This document shows positions 47,293 through 55,876 of a stretch of DNA of 64,000 bases, one piece after another. The DNA comes from Rhodobacter sp. (GTDB lineage Bacteria; Pseudomonadota; Alphaproteobacteria; Rhodobacterales; Rhodobacteraceae). The stretch spans positions 62,001 through 126,000 of the forward strand of contig JAIYAE010000019.1 in assembly GCA_027489175.1 (NCBI GenBank), read 5' to 3'. The notes beneath the pieces are model-generated. The model ran no database searches. It was given only the letters and a program-made list of their open reading frames with translations, and had not been told where the DNA came from. The position numbers and the translations under genes were made by a program. Each line of letters starts with the position of its first letter. The stretch's first letter is position 1.

Positions 47293-48717
47293 TCAGGTGA
47301 ACGCAAGAAGTTCGACCTCGAGTCTCCGCGCCGTTGCGCCAGAGAAGCCACATGTCCGGCATCCCTTGCCCTTGCATTCGGGGCATTCGATGACGACCAG
47401 GTTCTGCGCCAATACGCCCCGAAGGACGTCGTCGACGACATAGCCAGGAACGCCGAGATCAACCAACCTCATATGCGCCGACTGCGCATCCCGGGTATGC
47501 AGCGTGGAGAGCACGATGCGACCGACCTGTGCCGCCCGACAAGCGATTTCGGCTGTCTCAGCGTCCCGGATTTCACCGACCATAATGACGTTCGGGTCAT
47601 GTCGGAGGATCGAACGAAGGATCCGTGCGAAGGACAGTCCGATCTCGTCCTGCACCTGCACCTGCTGGATGCCGGGAAGGGTGTATTCCACCGGGTCCTC
47701 GACGGTGATGATCTTGGAGCGCCGCGAATTCAGGTGATGTAGCGCGGTGTACAGCGTCGTCGTCTTGCCCGATCCGGTTGGACCCGTGACTAGGAAAAGC
47801 CCGGACGGCCGTTCGATACACCGCGTGATGTCCTTCACCATCTCAGGCGCGAACCCAAGCCGGTCCCAACCAAGCCGAAGAGCCTGCGGATCCAGAATAC
47901 GAAGCGCAAGGCTTTCGCCATGCTGTGTGGGCAAAACAGAGACCCGGAAGTCTACCTTGCGCCCAAAGAACACCCCAGAGAACCGGGCATCTTGCGGCAG
48001 TCTTCGTTCTGCAACATTCGCCCGGGCCAGAACCTTCAGCCGCGCAAAGACTGCCGCGACGGGAATCGCAGGATCAACCGCCAGCGGCGCGAGGAGCCCG
48101 TTCACCCGCATTCGGACGGCCAATCCCGCCGCCATGCTTTCGAAATGCAGGTCTGAGGCACCGGCAGACACAGCCTCGGCAAGCGTTTCGGTAACGAAGC
48201 GGATCACCGGACCATCCTCGGCCTCAGCTTCGGGGGCCGGATCCGGCACGGCGGATAACGTCGGCGCCAGTGGTGACGCAAATGAAGTGTCCGCCAGGAG
48301 GCTTCGAATGGTCCTCTGGGTGGCGCCGCGCGGTTCGATCTGGCGATCAAGCAGGAAGGCCAGTTCCGCCAGGACCGTCTGGTCATGCGGATCGGCAAGC
48401 AGCACGGGCTGCGGCGCTTCTGGCGGGGCGAGAAGCGGCAGAACGCCACGTTTGCGCAGCCAGGGCAGCGTCAAGCGCGCAATGGCGATCGCGTCGGCAG
48501 GTCCCACCTGCTGACTGTCTGCCACGAAAGTCACACCAAGAGCCTCGCACAGCGCCGGGATCACCGTCTCTTCTTCCGCCAGACCGCGGTCAATGAGGAT
48601 CCGGTGCAGCGGCTGCGCTTCTGCCAAGGCGATTGCCTCGGCCTTTTGCAGGTCCTCTGGGGCAGGGGTTTTCAGGCCGACAAGCAAGCGAGCAAGTTTG
48701 GCATCCACAGGTGACAC
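47293..48717 (-). CDS. gspE: Type II secretion ATPase GspE
   Basis: 474 residues; cytoplasmic ATPase that powers pseudopilus assembly. An N-terminal GspE domain (KTPAPEDLQKAEAIALAEAQPLHRIL), then Walker A TGPTGSGKTTT (311-321), Asp box EDPVEY, Walker B VIMVGEIRD (377-385) and His box STLHT (404-408). The zinc Cys are C445, C448, C453 and C456 with only four residues between the pairs; typical GspE proteins have a much longer loop. The protein then ends after about 18 residues. GTG 48717 and GTG 48708 are possible starts. Divergent from gspL. Confidence 0.93.
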   Translation of the reverse strand: MSPVDAKLARLLVGLKTPAPEDLQKAEAIALAEAQPLHRILIDRGLAEEETVIPALCEALGVTFVADSQQVGPADAIAIARLTLPWLRKRGVLPLLAPPEAPQPVLLADPHDQTVLAELAFLLDRQIEPRGATQRTIRSLLADTSFASPLAPTLSAVPDPAPEAEAEDGPVIRFVTETLAEAVSAGASDLHFESMAAGLAVRMRVNGLLAPLAVDPAIPVAAVFARLKVLARANVAERRLPQDARFSGVFFGRKVDFRVSVLPTQHGESLALRILDPQALRLGWDRLGFAPEMVKDITRCIERPSGLFLVTGPTGSGKTTTLYTALHHLNSRRSKIITVEDPVEYTLPGIQQVQVQDEIGLSFARILRSILRHDPNVIMVGEIRDAETAEIACRAAQVGRIVLSTLHTRDAQSAHMRLVDLGVPGYVVDDVLRGVLAQNLVVIECPECKGKGCRTCGFSGATARRLEVELLAFT

Positions 48718-48786
48718 AGTCTTGCCCTGTCTTAATTGCGTTGGCTAACGTTGCGAGCAGTGAAGGCGCGTGTCTTCGCCTCGTCA

Positions 48787-49770
48787 ATGGGGATTACCGT
48801 GAATCTTGGGCCGGCTATTGGACAGGCGGGGGCGTGGCTTGGCGAAACACTGTCGCGTGTTTTCCCGGCCAGCCTGATCCGTGCTGGCCTACCGCCAAGA
48901 AAGGTGCGGGTGGTCGAGATCCGGACCTTCCCCCTGACCGAGCCTTCCAGGGCTGCGCTTGCCCTGGCGGGTCGCGGCGGCACCCCGGTCGACGTCCATC
49001 TGCCTCGCGACGTCTTCTTGCACCGGGAACTTACCGTGCCGCGTGCGGCGCAAAAACATGCAGAAGAAATTGTTGACCTTCAGATACGTCAGTCACTGCC
49101 CGGGCAGGCAGATGGATTGATCTGGCGGCATGTCACGGGGCCTGGGACTACGGTTCAGGTATACATTTTGAAGGCGGCATGGCTGGCCGAGCTGGAGCAG
49201 GCGACCAATGGCCTGTTGCGTCGCGTCGTGATCGATGGGGTCAAGGCTTCGCCCTACTACGATGCGCGCGAAAGGACGGACAGGATCGAGCGGTTCTGGA
49301 ACAGCGCGACGGTGGCTTTGACAGCAGGCACATTGGTCTTGGTGCTAGCGGTCCAGGGCTTTGCCGTCCTGCGGGCCGAAAATGAGGTTGTGGAAAAGGC
49401 GGCACAAGTCACGGCGTTACGCGAAGAGGCTACGGCTGCACGCAGCGAGGCAGAAGCGCGCAGTGCCCGCAGCACTGCGCAGTTGGCAGATGCCAGGCGC
49501 CTAGTGGAGGAGACCCAGCGCCTGACCCTTCTTGCCGATCTGACCCGTGTCCTGAGTGATGACGTCGCTTTGTCATCCTTTGCATTGGATGGGCAAGTAT
49601 TGCGACTGACAGGCGACGCAGGCGAAGACGTCTCGGGCGTCGTGGATGCGATCCGGTCGCTTTCGTGGGTGGACGCGGTAGAACTTGATGGAGCGGTTGC
49701 GATCGAGACTGGATCGGGTGACCGCCGGTTTCAGATGCGGATCACCTTGAAAGGTGGAGGCACCCCGTGA
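48787..49770 (+). CDS. gspL: GspL-like inner-membrane assembly protein
   Basis: 327 residues with one transmembrane segment about residues 175-200 (LTAGTLVLVLAVQGFAVL), a long coiled coil (EKAAQVTALREEATAARSEAEARSARS) and a C-terminal ferredoxin-like PilN/GspL fold. The N-terminal part is an actin-like remnant. GspL links GspE to the periplasmic parts. ATG 48787 is chosen; GTG 48760 or 48799 (the latter behind GGGGAT) are alternatives. The call rests on order and architecture rather than strong motifs. Confidence 0.75.
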   Translation: MGITVNLGPAIGQAGAWLGETLSRVFPASLIRAGLPPRKVRVVEIRTFPLTEPSRAALALAGRGGTPVDVHLPRDVFLHRELTVPRAAQKHAEEIVDLQIRQSLPGQADGLIWRHVTGPGTTVQVYILKAAWLAELEQATNGLLRRVVIDGVKASPYYDARERTDRIERFWNSATVALTAGTLVLVLAVQGFAVLRAENEVVEKAAQVTALREEATAARSEAEARSARSTAQLADARRLVEETQRLTLLADLTRVLSDDVALSSFALDGQVLRLTGDAGEDVSGVVDAIRSLSWVDAVELDGAVAIETGSGDRRFQMRITLKGGGTP

Positions 49771-50285
49771 GCGTGCAAAGCACCACTGCCTTGCTGTTGG
49801 GCGCAGTCGCCCTTGCTGCCGGAGTGTTCTGGGCTGCGACCGTGCCATTGCAGGCGCGGCTCAAGGCGGCGCAGGTCGAGCAGGCAGCACTGGTCGCCGA
49901 AGCCACAGCGTTGCAGGGGCGGATCCTGGACCTAAGCGCAATGGGAGAAGGCGCGGGCCTGCCGACTGAGCTTCTCCTGATCGGCTCCAGCCGTGTCGAA
50001 GCTGCTGCGGCCTTGCAAGAGCGTTTGGTCTCGCTTGCACAAGCCCACAACTTGCTGGTCGCTTCTGTTGGCGATGCCACCGGGCCTGAGGGGCTGTCGC
50101 ACCCTTCTGCAGCTGTGGTGATCGAAGCTGCAGGGTCGCAAGAGGATGTGATCAGATTGCTCGCAGCACTTGAAGCGCAGTCTCCTCCTATCGGGCTGGG
50201 CCAACTGATGATCCGTCGACAGGGCGCCGGTCAGCTTTCCCTACGGCTGCTTGCCTGGGGGCTTCTGCCGGAGGAGGCAGGCTGA
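49767..50285 (+). CDS. gspM: GspM-like protein
   Basis: 172 residues: N-terminal transmembrane segment (TALLLGAVALAAGVFWAATVPL), coiled coil, then a small alpha/beta domain like GspM/PilO. Partners GspL in the inner-membrane platform. GTG start overlaps the gspL stop; ATG of gspC overlaps its own stop. The call depends on position and architecture. Confidence 0.7.
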   Translation: MSVQSTTALLLGAVALAAGVFWAATVPLQARLKAAQVEQAALVAEATALQGRILDLSAMGEGAGLPTELLLIGSSRVEAAAALQERLVSLAQAHNLLVASVGDATGPEGLSHPSAAVVIEAAGSQEDVIRLLAALEAQSPPIGLGQLMIRRQGAGQLSLRLLAWGLLPEEAG

Positions 50286-50758
50286 TGCGCTGGTGGCCGC
50301 CCCTTTTGCATCTGTCCTTGATCGCTGCCCTGGTGCCGCTGGCCTGGTTAAGGATTGGCAGTGTTCTGGACGACGCGCCGGCCATTCAGGCGGCGTCGGT
50401 GCAGGCGCGCAATGATGGCCTGGCAGCGGAACTTCCGGCCGTCCCGTTGCCGGTCGACCTTGAAATGCTTTTTGCTCGGCCGCTTTTTGAGCCTGATCGG
50501 CGACAGGAAGCCCCAGTCCCCGACATCGCACCTCCGGCCGATGACGATATCGATCGCGCTGACGATCTGCGCATGGTGGGATACGTCAACGACGGGGGGG
50601 AATCCCGTGCTATCCTGATGCTCGATTCGAACGGCGCTCAGGCTACAGTTCGTGAAGGGGATGTTTTCGAAGGGTTCAAGATACGCAGCATCCAGTCCAG
50701 TTCAGTGATCGTGGCGGACCAAGGGAAAGAAATAACTATAAAAATGTTTGACCAGTAG
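50285..50758 (+). CDS. gspC: GspC-like protein
   Basis: 157 residues. A transmembrane segment at about 5-22, a Pro- and acidic-rich linker, then an HR-type beta domain (DDLRMVGYVNDGGESRAILMLD; ATVREGDVFEGFKIRSIQSSSVIVADQGK) that binds the N-terminal domains of the secretin GspD. Short form: no PDZ or coiled-coil C-terminal domain. Overlaps gspM and is followed by gspD. Confidence 0.78.
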   Translation: MRWWPPLLHLSLIAALVPLAWLRIGSVLDDAPAIQAASVQARNDGLAAELPAVPLPVDLEMLFARPLFEPDRRQEAPVPDIAPPADDDIDRADDLRMVGYVNDGGESRAILMLDSNGAQATVREGDVFEGFKIRSIQSSSVIVADQGKEITIKMFDQ

Positions 50759-50786
50759 CTATTCGAAATGGGGGTTGGGGACTGCC

Positions 50787-52802
50787 ATGATGTGTTTGCG
50801 GGGATTCTTTTTTGTCATTTTCGTCGGGGTTGGTCTTGCCCTCGCAGCTTGTGTTCCATCGGACCGGGGGAAAAGTGCGGGCGCTTTCGGCCCGGACGGA
50901 AATCGGAGTTCTGGCAGTGAACGGGACGGCACAAGCTTTGGACTGACGGAAGACGGTGAGCGTTCGCCGACACGGCGCGGATCGGACATCTTTTTCGACG
51001 CGGATGCCTTGGACAACAGCGCCTCGCGTGCGGAAATCATCCCCGTCGGCGGCAGCAATGTGGAGATCAGCCTTGTGAATGCCTCGATAGAGGCGGCGGC
51101 AAAGGTGGTCCTGGCCGACACTCTTGGTCTACAGTACGTTATCGCGGACGGAGTGCAGGGGCGGGTGACAATTCAGACCACAAGTCCTGTACCACGCGAT
51201 GTCCTTCTGGACCTTTTCGAAGCGGCACTTGGGGCGAATGGCGCCCAGATGCGCAAATCCGGCGACACCGTACAGATCGTCTCGGGCGTGTCCGGAAGTT
51301 CAAGTTTCCGGCTGGCGGGTCGGGAAGGAAACAGCCGGTCATCCATCATCGTCGCTCCGCTGCGGTATGTGTCTGCCTCGGAAATGCTGAACCTGCTCAA
51401 GCCGCAGATAGACGAGGGGCTGAACGTCGTCCCAGACTCGCGGCGCAACATCCTTCTGATGTCGGGACCATCCCAGGTGACAGAAAGTGCGCTTGATGCT
51501 CTGAACATCTTCGACGTCGATGTGCTTTCCGGAAAGTCTGTCGCGCTGGTCCGTCTGACCTCGGGCGAACCTGAGGCGGTGGTGGAACAGGCCGAGGCTC
51601 TGTTCGAGACGCAGGAAGGCGGCGCGTTGCGCGGCGTCGTCGAGTTCGTTCCGAACGAGCGTCTTGGCTCGGTCCTCGTCATATCGAATCGCTCCACTTA
51701 TCTGGACCGGGCGGTTGGCTGGATTCGTGAGCTTGACAAGCCGGGACCGGGATCAGGAATGTATCTGGCCACCTACAATTTGCAGAACCGGTCTGCCATC
51801 GAGGTTGCCCCCATCCTGGCCGGGCTTCTTGGGGCGGGTGAAGTCGCGGGCGAAGGCGAAGACGATGCGGCGCTTGCCGAAGGAGACGGCCCGCGGGTCG
51901 CCGCGGATGACGGTCGCAATGCACTGGTCGTCAGGGCCCCCCGGGCACAACACGCTGAAATCGCCGCGCTGTTGCGAGAGCTGGACAGCCCCGCAAGGCA
52001 GGTGTTGCTTGAGGCAACCATTGCCGAAGTGACGCTCAATGATCGGCTGGATATCGGGACACGATGGTTCTTTCAGAGCGGAAACTTTGATTTTCGGTCT
52101 TCGGATCGGGATGGTGAGATTGCCGGGAACGAAACGGGCTTCTCGGCAGTCTTTGGATCGGGAAGTGCAGAGGTGGCGCTTTCGGCTTTGGCCGCCGCCA
52201 CGGATGTAAAGATCATTTCTGCCCCGACCCTGATGGTGATCGACAACAAGGAAGGCATCCTGCAAATTGGCGATCAGGTGCCGATCGTCACCTCTCAGGC
52301 GCAAGACCAGAGTGCTGACGCACCGATCCTGACTCAGGTCGCCTATCGCGACACCGGCATCATCCTGCGGGTCAGGCCGCGCATCGGCGACGGCGGCCGA
52401 GTGACGCTCGACATAACCCAGGAAGTCAGCGATGTCGCCGAAACGAGCACGTCCGGGATCGACAGCCCGACAATCAGGCAGCGCAAGGTGCAGACCTCGG
52501 TTTCACTGACCGACGGGCAAACGCTGGCACTTGGGGGATTGGTGCAGGAATCGGACACCAACAAACGCTCGGAAGTGCCGGGGCTGGGCCGGGTCCCGGT
52601 CGTGGGCAACCTGTTCCGCAATAAGGACAGCCGTCGCGCGCGCACCGAGCTGCTGATCCTGATCCGACCACGAGTCATTCTGACCGAGCAGGACGCGAAT
52701 TCGGCAACGGCCCACTGGCGGACAAAGCTATCTGGCGCTGACGTGATGTTGGAGAACGGACTCGGATCTCCACGACACACCATATCTGACATAGCGAATT
52801 GA
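50787..52802 (+). CDS. gspD: Type II secretion secretin GspD
   Basis: 671 residues; forms the outer-membrane gated channel. Lipobox LALAAC (Cys about residue 22), then N0-N2 modules (SLVNASIEAAAKVVLADTLGLQYVI; APLRYVSASEMLNLLKPQ; ATYNLQNRSAIEVAPILAGLL) and the secretin core (VPIVTSQAQDQSADAPILTQVAYRDTGIIL; VPGLGRVPVVGNLFRN). ATG 50787 starts just before MCLRGFFFVIF; an earlier GTG-like frame at 50748 is not needed. A pilotin is not obvious; the lipid anchor may replace it. Confidence 0.93.
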   Translation: MMCLRGFFFVIFVGVGLALAACVPSDRGKSAGAFGPDGNRSSGSERDGTSFGLTEDGERSPTRRGSDIFFDADALDNSASRAEIIPVGGSNVEISLVNASIEAAAKVVLADTLGLQYVIADGVQGRVTIQTTSPVPRDVLLDLFEAALGANGAQMRKSGDTVQIVSGVSGSSSFRLAGREGNSRSSIIVAPLRYVSASEMLNLLKPQIDEGLNVVPDSRRNILLMSGPSQVTESALDALNIFDVDVLSGKSVALVRLTSGEPEAVVEQAEALFETQEGGALRGVVEFVPNERLGSVLVISNRSTYLDRAVGWIRELDKPGPGSGMYLATYNLQNRSAIEVAPILAGLLGAGEVAGEGEDDAALAEGDGPRVAADDGRNALVVRAPRAQHAEIAALLRELDSPARQVLLEATIAEVTLNDRLDIGTRWFFQSGNFDFRSSDRDGEIAGNETGFSAVFGSGSAEVALSALAAATDVKIISAPTLMVIDNKEGILQIGDQVPIVTSQAQDQSADAPILTQVAYRDTGIILRVRPRIGDGGRVTLDITQEVSDVAETSTSGIDSPTIRQRKVQTSVSLTDGQTLALGGLVQESDTNKRSEVPGLGRVPVVGNLFRNKDSRRARTELLILIRPRVILTEQDANSATAHWRTKLSGADVMLENGLGSPRHTISDIAN

Positions 52803-52818
52803 TGCCGGAGGGCAGCCC

Positions 52819-54027
52819 ATCCCTACCTTTTCCTACAGGGCCTATGGCGATGAAGGACGGATCGAGTCGGGACAACTGGACAGTCCGACCGAAGCGGCCG
52901 CTTTCGATACGCTGCGCGCGCTTGGATTGACGGTCATCGATCTGCGCGAGGGGGCCGCGCCGATTGCCGCCGAGGCGTGGTGGAACCGCGACCTTGCCTT
53001 GGGGAGCGGGGCCTTGCCGCTGGCAGAGCAAGCAGCGCTGGCCGAGCAAATGGCAACGATGTTTCGTGTCCGTCTTCCTGTTCTCGACGCTTTGAACATT
53101 CTGGCACAAGGGGCCGAACGACCCGATATTCGCAGGCGTCTCGAAAGGGTGGCAAGACTGGTGGCAGGTGGCACGCCCCTGGCCGAGGCCTTTGCTCGCT
53201 CTGGTCCGAAAGTGGCCCCAGTGTTCCTGTCCTTGCTGCGGTCAGGAGAGCAGGCGGATGCGCTTTCTGGACAGTTGACCGATCTTGCACGGCTTTTGCG
53301 ACTGAAGGACCAGGTGCACGGTCAAGTCACCACGGCGCTTCTCTATCCGGCGATCCTGATCGCTGCGGCGGTCGCTGTGATACTGATCGTTGCTTTGACG
53401 CTTGCCCCGGCTTTGGCCCCCTTGTTTCAGGACGAAGGCCGTCAGATGCCGGGATCGCTGGCCTTCTTTCTGGTGTTTGGAAAGTTCGTTTCGAACTGGT
53501 GGCCAATCATTCTTCTGGGCTTGTTGACCTTGGCTGCCGCAGGTCTGTGGGCGTTTCGATCCTGGGGACGCGGGGCCTATTGGTTGCCTTTGCTTGGGCC
53601 CCTGCTCCACTACTCCGATCTCTTGACGCTCGTGCGTTCCCTCGCGCTTATGCTCAAGTCGGGCTGGCCGCTTGCCGAGGCCTTGCGTGGGCTTGAGAAG
53701 TCGGACGCAGGCGGCCCGTTCGCCCATGATCTGAGAGCGGCGATTTCCGCGTTGGAGCGGGGTGAGCGGGCGCATCCTGCATTGGCAAAAGGGGGCAGGT
53801 TTCCGGCCGTCGTGCGTGAGTTGTTTCGGGTCGGCGAAGAGACGAACGCGCTTGTGCCGGTTCTTGAGGCGCTGTCCGAGTCTCTTCAGGGTCAGCTGGA
53901 ACAAACCACGCAGCGCTTCTTGCGTTTGCTGACGCCGATTCTGACCCTTGTGATCGGTGGTGCCGTCGGCGCGCTGGTGTATTCGATCATGGGGGCGGTT
54001 CTTTCGATAAATGATCTCGCATTCTGA
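52819..54027 (+). CDS. gspF: Type II secretion platform protein GspF, ATC start
   Basis: 402 residues if started at ATC 52819 (PTFSYRAYGDEGRIESG follows), matching the normal GspF length and N-terminus. GGAGGG at 52807-52812 is six bases upstream, a strong ribosome site. No ATG, GTG or TTG occurs in frame before TTG 52927, which would remove 36 conserved residues. An out-of-frame ATG overlaps the gspD stop at 52802. The body has the two GspF cytoplasmic domains and three membrane segments (near 167-189, 222-240 and 372-395). Overlaps gspI by 17 bases. Confidence 0.85.
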   Translation: MPTFSYRAYGDEGRIESGQLDSPTEAAAFDTLRALGLTVIDLREGAAPIAAEAWWNRDLALGSGALPLAEQAALAEQMATMFRVRLPVLDALNILAQGAERPDIRRRLERVARLVAGGTPLAEAFARSGPKVAPVFLSLLRSGEQADALSGQLTDLARLLRLKDQVHGQVTTALLYPAILIAAAVAVILIVALTLAPALAPLFQDEGRQMPGSLAFFLVFGKFVSNWWPIILLGLLTLAAAGLWAFRSWGRGAYWLPLLGPLLHYSDLLTLVRSLALMLKSGWPLAEALRGLEKSDAGGPFAHDLRAAISALERGERAHPALAKGGRFPAVVRELFRVGEETNALVPVLEALSESLQGQLEQTTQRFLRLLTPILTLVIGGAVGALVYSIMGAVLSINDLAF

Positions 54028-54373
54028 ACGGTCGCGGCGGAAAGGCTTCACAATCATCGAAGCGATGATCGCTATGGCTATCCTCGCCATGGTGCTGGGC
54101 ACAGCGATGGGGGGTGTTGGGTTCACGATTGGGCAGGTGGCGCGGCGGACGGAAGCCGCCTGGGCCACGGAACTGGCAAGATCGGTCATTGATGAGTTTG
54201 TCGTCACACGGGATGCGGCCTTGTCGGAAGGTGCACTTGGTGAATGGCGCTGGCAGTTGGATGAGGCTGCGGCGGGCGGCGGGCTTGTCGAAGTGACCGT
54301 CATGGCCTGGCGCGGTGATGACCGCGCGCTAGCGGTTTCATTGTCGGTCATCGTGCCGGAGGCCCAGCCATGA
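54011..54373 (+). CDS. gspI: Minor pseudopilin, GspI-like
   Basis: 120 residues with a class III signal: RRKG|FTIIEAM, Glu at mature position 5, then a hydrophobic helix (IAMAILAMVLGTAMGGV). The globular part is short and beta-like (GEWRWQLDEAA; GLVEVTVMAWR), fitting GspI. Could alternatively be GspH. ATG lies inside the end of gspF; the stop overlaps gspJ (ATGA). Confidence 0.7.
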   Translation: MISHSERSRRKGFTIIEAMIAMAILAMVLGTAMGGVGFTIGQVARRTEAAWATELARSVIDEFVVTRDAALSEGALGEWRWQLDEAAAGGGLVEVTVMAWRGDDRALAVSLSVIVPEAQP

Positions 54374-54936
54374 AGCGCAAGCCCAAAGCTGGCGTTACCC
54401 TGCTGGAACTTCTGATCGCCCTGTGGGTGATGGCGGCCGCGGCAATGATCCTGTCCTCGACGCTGGGACTGGTCGGGCGGGCGCTGGCCCGGGTCGGGGC
54501 GGTGTCGCATGAGGTCGAGGCGATGACCGCTCGACTGATGCTGCGACGGTGGCTGGAAGCGATGCCACTCAGGGCGCGACTGACCGGCAACGATAGCGCG
54601 ATGACCTTCGGAACGCTGATTGACGAACCGCCGCTCACGGTTGCGCGGCTGACCGAGGTGCTGGTGTCGGGCGATGGCGGCGCTGTTCGGGCAAGCGCGG
54701 CAGAGGCCGTGGTGGCTGAACTTGCCCCGGTGGGCGTTCTGCTGGCCTTGCGCTATTACGGATCGCCCGTTCCGGGAAACCAGCCCGAGTGGCGGTCGGA
54801 CTGGCCGGTCAACGCAGAGCAACTGCCGGATCTCGTGCAAATTTCATATGCAGACCGCGACAGTGTCTTGCCGCCGCTTACAGTCATGCCGGCGCGACTT
54901 GCCCGTCAGAGCGAGATGTCGCTGTCCTCTCCCTGA
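54370..54936 (+). CDS. gspJ: Minor pseudopilin, GspJ-like
   Basis: 188 residues: KAG|VTLLELLIALWVMAAA with Glu at position 5, then an extended pseudopilin fold. Length and order after gspI fit GspJ, which makes the tip complex with I and K. Its last 31 bases overlap the end of the convergent gspG, so the two mRNAs are antisense at their 3' ends. Confidence 0.68.
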   Translation: MKRKPKAGVTLLELLIALWVMAAAAMILSSTLGLVGRALARVGAVSHEVEAMTARLMLRRWLEAMPLRARLTGNDSAMTFGTLIDEPPLTVARLTEVLVSGDGGAVRASAAEAVVAELAPVGVLLALRYYGSPVPGNQPEWRSDWPVNAEQLPDLVQISYADRDSVLPPLTVMPARLARQSEMSLSSP

Positions 54937-55328
54937 CCGCCGGGCGTCCCATCACGGCCAAGCGTTGTCAGCGAAAACGGCGACGATGAGCCAGGAGAGG
55001 CATAGAGGAACGGTCGCCCCCAAGGATCCGTCAGGTCGGACTCGCCGTCCAAATAGGGGCCCCTCCATCCCGCGGTCGACGCCGGCATGGCAAGAAGGGC
55101 TGCCAGGCCCTCAGCCTCGGTCGGGTAGCGCCCGGTATCGATATAAAAGAGTTGCACCGCGCCCTTGAGATTGGCCATGGCCACTTCTGCCGCCTGCGTT
55201 TTGGCGCGCCCGAAACTCTCCATCAAGCGCGGCGCACCAAAGCCTACGATCAGGGCGATGACCGCTAGCACGATCATGATTTCCAACAGCGTGACGCCAG
55301 ATCGCGGATTGCGGGAACTGCGTGTCAT
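54906..55328 (-). CDS. gspG: Major pseudopilin GspG
   Basis: 140 residues: PRSG|VTLLEIMIVLAVIALIVGF then GAVQLFYIDTGRYPTEAEGLAAL and the C-terminal YLDGESDLTDPWGRPFLYASPG, the diagnostic GspG signature with the calcium-loop region. It is the main subunit of the pseudopilus. ATG 55328 overlaps the gspO stop (ATGA), so prepilin peptidase and its main substrate are co-translated. A long upstream frame that covers gspO is not coding. Confidence 0.93.
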   Translation of the reverse strand: MTRSSRNPRSGVTLLEIMIVLAVIALIVGFGAPRLMESFGRAKTQAAEVAMANLKGAVQLFYIDTGRYPTEAEGLAALLAMPASTAGWRGPYLDGESDLTDPWGRPFLYASPGSSSPFSLTTLGRDGTPGGQGEDSDISL

Positions 55329-55876
55329 GGAGCGAAAGGTCCGGAAACGGGGAAGAGGATGAATACCAGTATTGAGTAAGCCAGGAACGGGCCGAAAGCG
55401 AGGCCCTTGGTGACACCATCTCTTTTGCGCGCAATCAGGGCTGCAACAATGCCGCCGCTTGCCGCCACAAAGATCATGGCCCAGACAGAATCGATGCCTA
55501 CGCAAATCGCCCCTGCGCCGATCAGCTTCGCGTCGCCGATCCCAATCGCCTCTACAGCATTGCGTTCGTAGTAGCGCTGTCCCATCAAATGGAACACGAC
55601 GTAAAGCATGCCGGCCAGAACAAGGGTCGACAAAAATGCCAGGCCGATACCGTGGAGTTTCCATTGAAAAGCGGCACCGACCAAAGCTACCGCCAGGGTA
55701 GCAGTGTCAGGAATCTCTTGGGTCGCAATGTCGCTCACGCTGAGCCAGATCAGCGGGATTGCGATTATTCCTGATATCACCAACTGATCCACCGAGGCAT
55801 ACTGGCTGGCGATGCCCCAGGTGAGGGCATAGCAGAAGGCCAGGATGCTGGCGGGCTTGTATCTGGAAGGGCTCAT
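55325..55876 (-). CDS. gspO: Prepilin peptidase, short A24 form
   Basis: 183 residues, about six membrane helices. Catalytic Asp D49 (SDIATQEIPD) and D115 (GIGDAKL). It lacks the N-terminal Cys-rich methyltransferase domain of PilD/GspO, so it may cleave but not methylate, or is of the archaeal/Tad short form. Its start codon overlaps that of gspK on the other strand (CATG at 55874-55877), so each promoter must lie inside the other gene. Confidence 0.87.
   Translation of the reverse strand: MSPSRYKPASILAFCYALTWGIASQYASVDQLVISGIIAIPLIWLSVSDIATQEIPDTATLAVALVGAAFQWKLHGIGLAFLSTLVLAGMLYVVFHLMGQRYYERNAVEAIGIGDAKLIGAGAICVGIDSVWAMIFVAASGGIVAALIARKRDGVTKGLAFGPFLAYSILVFILFPVSGPFAP

Noticed and set aside
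48736..48786. TTG start for the gspL-like gene at 48736
   Set aside because: ATG 48787 gives a more normal N-terminus and leaves room for the divergent gspE start region.
53242..54840. 532-codon minus frame over gspF to gspJ
   Set aside because: Antisense; the plus frames carry GspF and pseudopilin signatures.
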